In this document: positions 9,301 through 15,575 of the stretch, in pieces | Position numbering within the stretch: position 1 is the first letter of the stretch | Layout of the letters: each line of letters begins with the position of its first letter | Assembly (NCBI GenBank): GCA_015501075.1 | Contig: JADNYJ010000701.1 | Span: forward strand, 1 to 15,575 | DNA: 15,575 nt | Direction: 5' to 3' | From: Gymnopilus junonius | Lineage: Eukaryota; Basidiomycota; Agaricomycetes; Agaricales; Galerinaceae | Notes under the pieces: generated by a model | Database searches by the model: none | What the model was told of the DNA's origin: nothing | What the model saw: the letters and a program-made list of their open reading frames with translations, nothing else | Made by a program: the position numbers and the translations under genes

Positions 9301-10532
9301 GGAGGGTGTGGAAGGACCGTTGAGAGGCGGGAGTGAGAGAGGAGAAAATACGGGTGGCGGGGGTAATGTGGGGGTGGTTTGCTACCACCGCCACTGGCGC
9401 CGAGAGATGGTATTATTGTCGGACTGGTGATGTGTGATGGAGAGTGTGAGTTTGAGTGAAAGGAAGCTTTGGAAGAAGAAGCAGAGCTGGAACCGCCGGC
9501 GTTGGCGCTGGTATTATTAGCGCTAGGGCGCCTCCTTAGAAGACTAGGCTTCCGCTTCACTTTTTCTTTTTCTTTTTCTTTTTCTTTTTCTTTTTCTTTT
9601 TCCTTCTCCTTCTCCTTCTCCTTTTCCTTGGTCACTTGCTCAACTTGAACATCCCTACGCCCATCAAGTCCCCGCCGAGACATCGACACTCCTTCCACCC
9701 TCCTCCTCGTGTATCCCATACCAGCGCTCGTCCAGCCTTCAGACTCACTCCCACTCGTCCGCCCACCACCACCACCCACCGGGGCGGGTTTTGCCAGGAG
9801 ACGCTGCATCATCGCCGCGGTGGATGGCGATGGCGACTCGGATATTAACGTCCCCCCATTCGGGGTGTAAGGCCGAACCTGGACCGTCACGTACTGCGCG
9901 TGATGGGTCGAGGAAGACTTGGATTCCGCTGCAGCAGTAGCGGCGTGCGGGTGCTGGTGCTGGTGCTGATGAGAATGATGCGGAGTCCCGTGTAATTCAT
10001 GCGGAGGAGAAGGTCTAGGCGATACAGGCGGGGAAGATACCCCAGACACAGAACCCGACTGCGATCCCGTCCTCGTCCCCGCCCTTCGATGGTGCTGATA
10101 CCCCGAACTCGAAAAAGCAGCAGACGACGACGACGTGGACAAGTTAAGCGGTGGGGGAGGCAGGAATCGTTTAGCTATATCCGGTGCGGGCGGGACTAGA
10201 GGTGATGGGGGCAGAGGCGATGCTAGGGATGGCCGTTTCCCATTTTTATAGGGCGGGGTGTGCGAGTGGGGTGGGGGTGGGGAGGGAGATGAGCGCGTGC
10301 GCTGCCGTGGGTGATTAGGATGAGTAGAGCTGGGGGTATGCAAGTGGTCAGGAGCTGCTATGTGTGTTGATGGTGGCAGCGGCGGCGGTCCTGGTGATTC
10401 CTGCTGTACGCCCCTTCCATGCCCATGAGCCCGATGGGAGAAGTTTGGAGGCGTCGTCGTTCGTGAATACGAATCGTTTGCATGGGCGTTATTACTTGTG
10501 GTCATGAATGAAGAAGATGTTTCTCGAGGCAT
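3336..10532 (-). CDS. Giant low-complexity Ser/Pro/Ala/Gly-rich protein, function unknown
   Basis: Start is ATG at 10532 (MPRETSSSF; A at -3). Stop is TGA at 3336. A phase-consistent model has six exons: 10532-9318, 9243-8329, 8175-7972, 7925-7779, 7642-7573 and 7519-3336, about 2,244 residues. The last exon (about 1,390 codons) and the first two blocks are firm. The joins at 9.3 kb and 8.2-7.5 kb are not: donors GTGTGG, GTGAGG and GTGATG are acceptable, GTCCTT (9317) is weak. The protein is mostly homopeptide tracts (S, P, A, G, T, Q, N, H, EK), so probably largely disordered. Non-repetitive islands stand out and are likely the conserved parts: SLIEAYKRQEREREER (about 7785-7833), PYYTVVGTSSGRVVAVG (6.8 kb), RSLTRKMSGRWKK (6.65 kb), LRLSIDKFDDRLPT (6.4 kb), IWRLMKRISIGSGLRDKF (6.1 kb), WMIVKSPDVELPSLPLPP (5.2 kb), IPTFSTQQPANVF (4.9 kb) and a C-terminal TEKEKAERWADLLARSEKAG (3.45-3.51 kb). 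RSLTRKMSGRWKK and IWRLMKRIS look like basic amphipathic helices. No catalytic domain is visible. I have an unverified impression that such islands recur in uncharacterised agaricomycete proteins. It is divergent from the gene at 11876. Confidence 0.72.
3715..3815 (-). repeat. Imperfect Gly/Ala/Glu/Ser-rich coding repeat
   Basis: Interleaved copies of short units encode VGSEAGG, GNGAGG and similar heptad-like Gly/Ala/Ser stretches. The underlying DNA repeats the sequences CAGCACC and CCTCAGAACCAAC. Confidence 0.7.
3908..4011 (-). repeat. 21-base coding minisatellite (five units)
   Basis: Five consecutive 21-base units at 3908, 3929, 3950, 3971 and 3992 encode seven-residue repeats in the giant protein, ending TYG, TYG, KHG, KYG (consensus SSTTYG plus one residue). 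The units differ by a few substitutions, and two neighbours (3950 and 3971) are nearly identical, as expected from recent unequal exchange. Confidence 0.85.
4141..4262 (-). repeat. GGAGGAGGGGGTC-type coding repeat
   Basis: Repeated GAGGAGGGGG plus GTC or ATAG blocks on the plus strand encode (S)SSMTPS and TTPSSS units of the giant protein on the minus strand. The plus strand is G-run rich; the coding transcript here is C-rich. Confidence 0.75.
6679..6712 (-). repeat. Lys-Glu alternating tract (AAGGAG codons)
   Basis: A (TCTCCT)n run on the plus strand encodes alternating Lys and Glu in the last exon, directly N-terminal to the MSIGRSLTRKM island. Alternating KE tracts form charged helices, so this is likely a rigid spacer. 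Confidence 0.8.
7150..7182 (-). repeat. Polyalanine tract
   Basis: A (CTG/CCG)n run encodes about nine or more consecutive alanines after LLTHVDDAL. Confidence 0.8.
7700..8215 (-). other. Multi-frame region of the giant gene; possible hidden membrane segment
   Basis: For about 200 bases (8110-7930) all three minus-strand frames are open and biased. One frame gives a Q/E-rich run and then GLIPSARHSTPINANANAN (used in my model because phases agree). A second gives AGFDSLRPPLHSYQRQ and then a Ser run. The third, continuous with the firm downstream block, gives a Thr run followed by IFLLIALGLACCIQRQ, written almost wholly in C-ending codons. The third frame has a TGA just upstream and no AG acceptor between it and the hydrophobic stretch, so it needs a frame change to be used. 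The hydrophobic stretch may simply be the shifted shadow of a Ser-rich tract. Confidence 0.45.
7713..7776 (-). repeat. 64-base homopurine run with G-quadruplex potential
   Basis: The plus strand has an uninterrupted pyrimidine run of 64 bases, so the minus (transcribed-sense) strand is pure A/G. Within 7752-7771 it has four runs of four or five G separated by single A bases, and more G-runs follow towards 7728. Such spacing fits a very stable parallel G-quadruplex; a mirror-like polypurine run could also form triplex DNA. In my gene model it lies inside an intron (7778-7643), starting right after the donor GTGAGG. If that intron is wrong, it encodes an Arg/Gly or Glu/Gly tract instead. Confidence 0.7.
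8756..8796 (-). repeat. Polyglutamine tract
   Basis: A (TTG/CTG)n run encodes about ten glutamines (mixed CAA and CAG) in the second exon of the giant gene, followed by HNN. Confidence 0.85.
8958..9017 (-). repeat. Pro-His and polyasparagine tracts
   Basis: A GGGGAT repeat encodes alternating His and Pro, and an adjacent (TTA)n run encodes seven or eight asparagines (AAT codons). The reading frame of the second exon is supported by both tracts. Confidence 0.85.
9558..9630 (-). repeat. Long Lys-Glu tract built from two codon blocks
   Basis: About twelve KE dipeptides. One half is encoded by AAAGAA hexamers and the adjoining half by AAGGAG hexamers, so the two halves probably expanded separately from a common start. 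It lies C-terminal to VQVEQVTK and N-terminal to VKRKPSLLRRRP. Confidence 0.85.
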
Positions 10533-11875
10533 CCTACAGTCCACAGAACACGATGTGAGCGAACATACATATTGAACCCATCCCTCCCCCGGAAAAGGAT
10601 GGAAGATAAAAGAAGAACATACGATATAGATAGAAACAGCGCTGAAGTGTCTTTCAAATCAGAGCGGGGTATCGTCAGGATCTACAACAAGCCTAATTTT
10701 GAATCAAATCAGGAATCAGAATCAACTAGGCCGTGGAGGGAGAGTGAAAGGACGTAGGAAAGACGTACATGCCATGCACAATGGGCGTAGTGGTAGAGAA
10801 GAAACAAAGCAAAGAGGGAGCGGGGTGCGGGGTGCAATTGCGTTTGGGTGTCGGTGGTTACCCGTGTGTCAAGGAAGGAAGGCCACGAGGCGGGGTATGT
10901 ATGTGATTCGGATAAGACACAGCGGGGGAGGAGGAACACGCGCGCCGAAAATCGACCTTCCCCTCCAAAGAAGAAGGAAAAAAAAAGAAAACGAGTGATG
11001 CGTTGGTGACACGACGTATGTAGCCGAAAGCGGGCCACTGTCTTCCTTCCTTCCTTCGGACCCAACCTTCGCGTGCGTGGGAGGTATTGTAATTGGAGTA
11101 TTGAACTGGTTGGATAACAAACGCTATCGAAACTCTGACAGCGACTGGGTGGTGCGGGGGTGCAATGAACGGGGTTGTATGGTGTATAGTAAGGGTTCTT
11201 GTAGACGTGTGAAATAGCGAACGGAAAGACAGCCTTGTCAACGGAGAAATGGGTGAAAACCCACAAAAAAAAAACAGAATACGCAGTTCCTTTCCCCACT
11301 CGTCATGACACCCGGCACCGTTCTTGTATTGTTGTCGCGTGTTATGTTATCTGCTTATTTTGGGGTTCGGCATCGTACCCAGCGACGACGCCCGAACGTC
11401 CCGAGGTCCTGCGAGCTATAAATAAATTCATTTCGGATGCTTTGCTCAATGATCCAAAACATCAGTCACTTTCCCCTGGTTGGCATGCAAGGTGCACTTG
11501 AGGTCGTTCTTTCGTTCTTTTCATAACTAACAACGTCGGCGCTTCCTAGTGCATGGACAAAGCTATCTCTCTCTCGCGATGGCGAAATAAAAAATATTGA
11601 CAGAATGAACAGTCGTCTAAGTACTACGGGAGATCCCAAGTCTCGTCCCGACAACAATCTCGAAATACACTGATAACCCACCCCATGCTCCGCATCACCT
11701 GGGCGCTTTATACACATTTTCTACGTACCCATGTACTTACTAGTATATCCCGTTCTCGTTAACCAAACCAATCCAAGTCGTACTTGGCGTGCATATGATT
11801 TCAAATTCAATTCACATTCACAAGCAACTACCCTACTCAGCTCCCGAAGAATCCTCTCTTTACCGACCTCAAGGC
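10533..11875. promoter_or_regulatory. Divergent intergenic region between the giant gene and the 11.9-kb gene
   Basis: Both flanking genes point away from this 1.3-kb stretch, so it should contain both promoters and 5' UTRs. Open frames exist on the minus strand (up to 196 codons at 11299-10709) but have no motif or splice support. I see a TATAAATAAA at 11417 (plus), 459 bases upstream of the plus-strand ATG, and a short CCTTCCTTCC run near 11042. Individual promoter elements cannot be proven from sequence alone. Confidence 0.5.
11417..11426 (+). promoter_or_regulatory. TATA-like box
   Basis: TATAAATAAA matches a strong TATA consensus in the correct orientation for the plus-strand gene starting at 11876. 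The distance of 459 bases would need a long or spliced 5' UTR, so it may be chance. Confidence 0.3.
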
Positions 11876-12401
11876 ATGGACAACGCTTCTTACTCATCTC
11901 CCCCTCGTGCCCTTCGTGTGTCCTTGTCCTCTTCTCCCTTTTTCACCCCAAATTTAAGCGACAACGATTCGTCTGATGGATCTTCTTTCCAGTCAGTGGA
12001 TGTAGGTATCTGACCATCCCCAACAGCTTGACATCGCTGGAAGATTTTAGAGGAACATCTCGAGACTAGAGCTCCTCATTCAATAACTAGAGTTCGGTTG
12101 TCTGATCTCGAGTTGGTACGTGTATGTGATAGTATTACATGCGTCTGTCACTTTCTAATCACTTACATATGTATTGTCCTCCTTCTTTTCATTACCCAAC
12201 TGTTTTTTCCATAACTTATCATAGGCGAGGAATCTGAGAATCATTGCCTTCCATGTCATGACTCACTCCCTCGACAGCCGTCAAACGGTTGACAGGCGCT
12301 ATGGTGAACTCGGATCTCAATCAAGAATCCGACTCGACGTCAAAGGCACGCTCAGCCGGCTTTTGATTCTCACAGAAAGTCTAACGATACTCTTACTGTA
12401 A
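11876..12401 (+). CDS. Small three-exon gene, unknown conserved-looking protein
   Basis: I do not recognise this protein. Exon 1 runs 11876-12005 from MDNASYSSPPRALRV (G at +4) to SFQSVDV. A 45-base intron (12006-12050; GTATCT donor, CTTGAC branch-like site, TTTTAG acceptor) joins in phase 1 to exon 2, 12051-12115 (EHLETRAPHSITRVRLSDLE). A 109-base intron (12116-12224; GTACGT donor, ATCATAG acceptor) joins in phase 0 to exon 3, 12225-12401 (ARNLRIIAFHVMTHSLDSRQ, then a basic helix-like stretch ending LLILTESLTILLL). The product is 123 residues: a Ser/Pro/Asp-rich, probably disordered N-terminus with possible phosphosites (SDNDSSDGSS), then an Arg- and Leu-rich segment that looks helical. Two independent splices keep one sensible frame, which is the main evidence. 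An earlier in-frame ATG at 11795 exists. The stop could instead be skipped by a GTAAAG donor at 12398, making the gene longer. Confidence 0.55.
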
Positions 12402-13380
12402 AGTAAGGAAATGGAAGCAGCGAACTTGGATCACGCGCGTAGGAATGGAACACCGTTGCGTATGTAAAATTACGGTAGTTATAATTATATCGACCAGGAT
12501 ACTAGCCCGCACTGATTCCAATTGGATCTCTAGAGGGGCAGCCTAGAGGCGGCAGACCTTCATTATCGTGATTTCAATGGTAGGTTGTACGAGAATACAC
12601 TACGAGGTCTGTTGTTGTGTAATAAATTGCATACTCGTCAACGCCTTTCTTGAGCGTCTGTCAATAGATATCAGGAATTAGCCTGCCTCCCATGCTGCAC
12701 GCAGGCGTACATACATATCATATCAAGTTAATCTAATCAGTCATCCTTATACGTGCAAAAACAAATGATCCCGACGCTGTTCCCTCATGTTTGGTGCTGT
12801 GAAAGTGCGGCCGCCAAGATGACATTCGTGAAACAGCCTCAAACTCAGCAGGCCCAGGCTGGCTTGACGTCGACGTTGAATGGGGCGAGAAAGCTTCACC
12901 TCTTTGAGGTCACTGTTTTAATTATGTATAACAAAGAGACCGCGAGAAACGCAAGGATCCGTAGCCGTCGAAAACGTTCGTTATCACAATCTCGTAAAAT
13001 CAGAGCGCGATCGCGGATTATCGAACGGTGACTATCGGGGGAATATGACGTCATAAGATTCGTTATTTGTGTAGCGAAGGGAAAAAGGTATGGAAATCAA
13101 ACAAGGGGCCGCTACACAAAAAAAAAGGTTCAACGTAGAATAATCTAGAGGTGATCTTGGGGTGAAGGAATAGGTAAAAGAGAGAAACCCAAAATATTAA
13201 ACGTGAAATTCTACATCTTTTAAAAACGTAACGAAAGCAAAGTCAAAAAAAAATCGACGTTGGGGTTGGATGGGGAGCAAGTTTGAACTAGGGGGAAGGA
13301 ATGTATGGTTTTTATGTAGGGAGGAGGATGGCGACGTCGTGAGCAATGCGAAGGGAATCGGAAGCCCCGGCTTTTGCGAT
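12402..13380. other. Non-coding stretch, one bZIP-type site
   Basis: I find no supported gene. A 92-codon plus-strand frame (12753-13031) has a Lys/Arg/Ser-rich tail but no motif or splice partner. The only notable item is the palindrome at 13045-13054. The part nearest 13380 should be the 3' UTR of the MARVEL-like gene. Confidence 0.5.
13045..13054. promoter_or_regulatory. Perfect CRE/bZIP palindrome ATGACGTCAT
   Basis: The ten-base palindrome contains TGACGTCA, the classical binding site of CREB/ATF-type bZIP proteins (Atf1 class in fungi). No start codon of a supported gene is near: it lies about 335 bases beyond the stop of the MARVEL-like gene and about 645 bases beyond the stop of the gene at 11.9 kb. 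Function is uncertain. Confidence 0.35.
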
Positions 13381-14175
13381 CTAGACGGTGCGGTTCGGTG
13401 ACGCGTAGTATCCTCCTCTGGTTGGTCTGAGTGAAAATCGAATGATACCCAAATAAATTAGTGATCCAAAGAACATAAAGGTGTATAGTGCGACTTGAAA
13501 AGGTTCCGATTAAGCGTCGAGCATGGACAGGAGAAATCCAACCACGTACAAAGAGCCCATGCGAAAGCTTCAATGACAATAACCCTTGAACACTCATGTG
13601 CGAATGGCTGCCATTTTGGCGGATATTCGTCGACACGTTTAGTACGGCAAGATGTCCCTCTAAACGGAGTCACAGTACGGATTATGCCTCCTCCGGTACC
13701 GAAGAAGACAGCGAGGATGAGCGTGAGGAGGGTGGTCACTGGGGAATGATGAGTCAAACAGAACAAAGAGAAGAATCGAAAATGCCAACTCACTGCCAAG
13801 AGGGAGCCAGAAGTGGAATATAGCGACCAGCAGGGACACAATTACCGCGGTCAGGAGGAGCCGAGTGATTTCTGTATTCAAGCGAAGCGTAATTCCAGGA
13901 CCAGCGACCGTATTTGTGGATCTGTTGAGACACGAATCCGAGCTCGATGCATGCTAACAAGGCACACGACGTGCAGTTTTAGGCGAAAGATCCAATGTAT
14001 CATTTGAAAACGGGACGTACTGAACATGAAGATCAAGGAGATCCAATGGCATAGAGGAGACTCCGTAATGACGGGACGAATGCACGATTATCCACCTCTT
14101 CTTGCCTGGTAGAAAGTCTCAGTTACGCCTGAATGACGAGCGGATGCGATTACGAAACATACCTGGAGGAGCCAT
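13381..14175 (-). pseudogene. MARVEL-like four-helix membrane protein gene, frame broken twice
   Basis: Five exons with good splice signals: 14175-14163 (ATGGCTCCTCCAG), 14105-14021, 13953-13794, 13738-13550 and 13493-13381. Introns are 57, 67, 55 and 56 bases, with donors GTATGT, GTACGT, GTGAGT and GTACGT. The product has the MARVEL plan, a four-helix bundle found in membrane-organising proteins: TM1 around CHWISLIFMFTCIELGFV, a loop HKYGRWSWNYASLEYRN, TM2 LLLTAVIVSLLVAIFHFW, TM3 TTLLTLILAVFFGTGGGI, a long loop containing RTKRVDEYPPKWQPF, TM4 across exons 4 and 5 (VIVIEAFAWALFAL then TFMFFGSLIYLGII), and a short tail ending GGYYASPNRTV. The last three helices splice together in frame. However, exon 2 (85 bases) and exon 3 (160 bases) are each one base out of register. 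In exon 3 the frame switches right after EYRN (about 13866); in exon 2 it switches between KKRWIIV and PLCHWIS. No intron choice I tried repairs either. So this is a recent pseudogene or an assembly with two one-base errors. Exact family within MARVEL is not determinable. Confidence 0.72.
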
Positions 14176-14886
14176 GATCGCTTTAGGGAGGAAGAAAGGG
14201 GGGGAGGGCTTTTAAAGAGGAGGAGGAGGGTAGCCTGAGACGAGTAGCGGGGGAACTGGGTGGAACGACTCGAAGTCCGGACCCGCGCGAATGTCAGGCT
14301 TTATATGAGCAAAGAGTCTAGGAAAAAATCGATTCAGCTGACGCAACGAACTGAGGCAAGGCGTGGACAGAATAGAACACACCATCCGACGGCATCCGAC
14401 CGACCCCAAATGTGCCGTTCAGCGCGTTAACTTACATACGGGCGCTGACAAGCTTAATTTAGGTGATAGACCACACTCTGCGCAAATAATTTGGAGGGGT
14501 TTTGGACTGAGAAGAATGAAGGAATCGACTTTTTCATTCTAATGGACTGTAATAGGCGTAGACAACCATTGTCTCAGCCTGATTGGCGCCGATCGTGGGT
14601 TCATATAAGGAAGGTACGCGCCAAGTACGCGTATACCGGAAATGAAGCTTGCCTGGCACGTGGTCAGTCTAGCCCGACTTCATCCCGACTCGGACTTGCT
14701 GCATGTTCGCATTTTGACCCGATTTTGATAAGGAACTGAGCGACATATTGTATTGTTTGTACCCTCCTATCGTTAACTTTGGGAGGCAAATGATTCTGAT
14801 AGAATAAATATGTACTCGACATGAGTGATTGCCAACGGTAACCATCTGAAAATGGGCAGTTTCGTACATTTCGTCACATTTACTTG
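14176..14886. other. Intergenic, promoter side of the MARVEL-like gene
   Basis: No supported gene. Short frames on both strands (for example 14491-14739 plus and 14669-14920 minus) have random-looking composition. The 14180-14300 part is purine-rich upstream of the MARVEL-like ATG. Nothing else stands out. Confidence 0.5.
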
Positions 14887-15496
14887 TTATATTATATGTG
14901 TTTCGTCTTTCATTAGCCATTCGCCCCTCGCGCTCGTGAGCCCGAAGAAGGAATTAATAAAAGTATCTCCTTGAGGAATTTGCGTCGGTACGGGCAACGA
15001 ATTTACCGTAATTCTGAGGTATTAATTTGTGTGTGCCAATGGTGAATCACTCACATTAACCAATGGATCAGATAGACTTGTGTGCCAGGTAAAATCATTG
15101 TTTTATGAGCCGCAAGCGAATAACGATATTTCTAAAAGGAAATTAAACCTCTCTCAGGTCAGTTTCCAAAAGTACCTGTTTGGCTCTCTTTCTACCACGA
15201 ATACGCGTTTTGCGCGTGCTCAATGCTTCCTTATACAAGATTTCGCAATTTAAGTCGGATGTTAACGGCTTTCGTTATTCAAGAATGGTACTTACCATGG
15301 CGCCGACGATCTCGGAAAATCATTGCCTGCCTTGGCTGCTTATATCGACGTTTCTGGGGAGTACACCTATGTAAGGAAAAGGTGTGACTAGGGTCAATTA
15401 TTACTAGAATGGGAGGTCAGTAGTACGTAGAATATAGTAGCTGAAGGAAATATCACTGGTTCGTGGACTGATTTCGTCGACTAACGCACCTGCCAT
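14887..15496 (-). pseudogene. Tentative five-exon small gene with one in-frame stop
   Basis: Unrecognised. A chain of canonical splice signals gives ATGGCAG (15496-15490, donor GTGCGT), exon 15366-15296 (VLPRNVDISSQGRQ, TGA, FSEIVGAM; donor GTAAGT), exon 15229-15176 (EALSTRKTRIRGRKRAKQ; donor GTACTT), exon 15131-15055 (KYRYSLAAHKTMILPGTQ; donor GTGAGT) and exon 15013-14887 (ITVNSLPVPTQIPQGD to KDETHII, TAA). All joins agree in phase. Introns are 123, 66, 44 and 41 bases; the acceptor TATAAG at 15230 is weak and the last intron is very short. The single TGA (in the second exon) could come from CGA. The product would be about 127 residues with a basic middle and no clear domain. A different exon choice avoiding the TGA is quite possible, and the gene may start outside the window. 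Confidence 0.3.
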
Positions 15497-15575
15497 CGTA
15501 CACCACGCGTCGAGAAAGAGGGATGGTCAATCATTCAAAAAAACAGACCTGTGCCGTAAGTAGCTTCGATATCGG

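Noticed and set aside
10709..11299. 196-codon minus-strand frame upstream of the giant gene
   Set aside because: Mixed composition without domain, and two other frames are open over the same bases. It is more likely promoter and 5' UTR, though an upstream exon cannot be excluded.
12753..13031. 92-codon plus-strand frame with a basic tail
   Set aside because: No recognisable motif, no splice partners in phase with the gene ending at 12401, and AT-rich neutral-looking surroundings.
1..15575. tRNA, rRNA, CRISPR array, transposon ends
   Set aside because: No cloverleaf with a T-loop, no rRNA stretch, no spaced identical repeats of CRISPR type and no terminal inverted repeats or transposase motifs seen by eye. 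The tandem repeats are contiguous microsatellites, not spacer arrays.

Overview
The window reads as nuclear DNA of a filamentous basidiomycete, most likely an agaricomycete. The reasons are very short introns (about 41-75 bases with GTRNGT-like donors, CTNAY-like branch sites and YAG acceptors), C-ending preferred codons, an F-box gene of the kind these fungi carry in large families, a four-helix MARVEL-like membrane protein gene, and one very large Ser/Pro/Ala/Gly-rich protein full of microsatellite-encoded homopeptides. This is inference from sequence style; there is no rRNA, tRNA or marker gene to fix the species.

Layout. Positions 1-872 hold no intact gene, only a 90-base degenerate second copy (577-666) of the 3' end of the neighbouring gene. 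Positions 872-2435 (minus) are an F-box-type gene of about 500 codons whose frame is interrupted by two in-frame stops. Positions 2436-3335 are intergenic with several microsatellites. Positions 3336-10532 (minus) are one huge gene. Its 3' exon alone gives about 1,390 residues, and a phase-consistent model with five introns gives about 2,240 residues. The middle (about 7.5-9.4 kb) changes reading frame several times inside simple repeats and is uncertain. Positions 10533-11875 are a divergent intergenic region. Positions 11876-12401 (plus) are a small three-exon gene of unknown function, recovered by splicing. Positions 12402-13380 are apparently non-coding with a perfect TGACGTCA site. Positions 13381-14175 (minus) are a five-exon MARVEL-like gene with clear splice sites but two single-base frame breaks. 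Positions 14176-14886 look empty. Positions 14887-15496 (minus) carry a tentative five-exon small gene, also with one in-frame stop.

No pathway links these genes. The recurring theme is damage: three in-frame stops in two gene models, all at codons that one C-to-T change could have made, plus single-base frame breaks in the MARVEL gene. Either the flanks of the giant gene are decaying (C-to-T mutation of the repeat-induced type is one possibility), or the assembly contains small errors. Re-sequencing or RNA data would separate the two.
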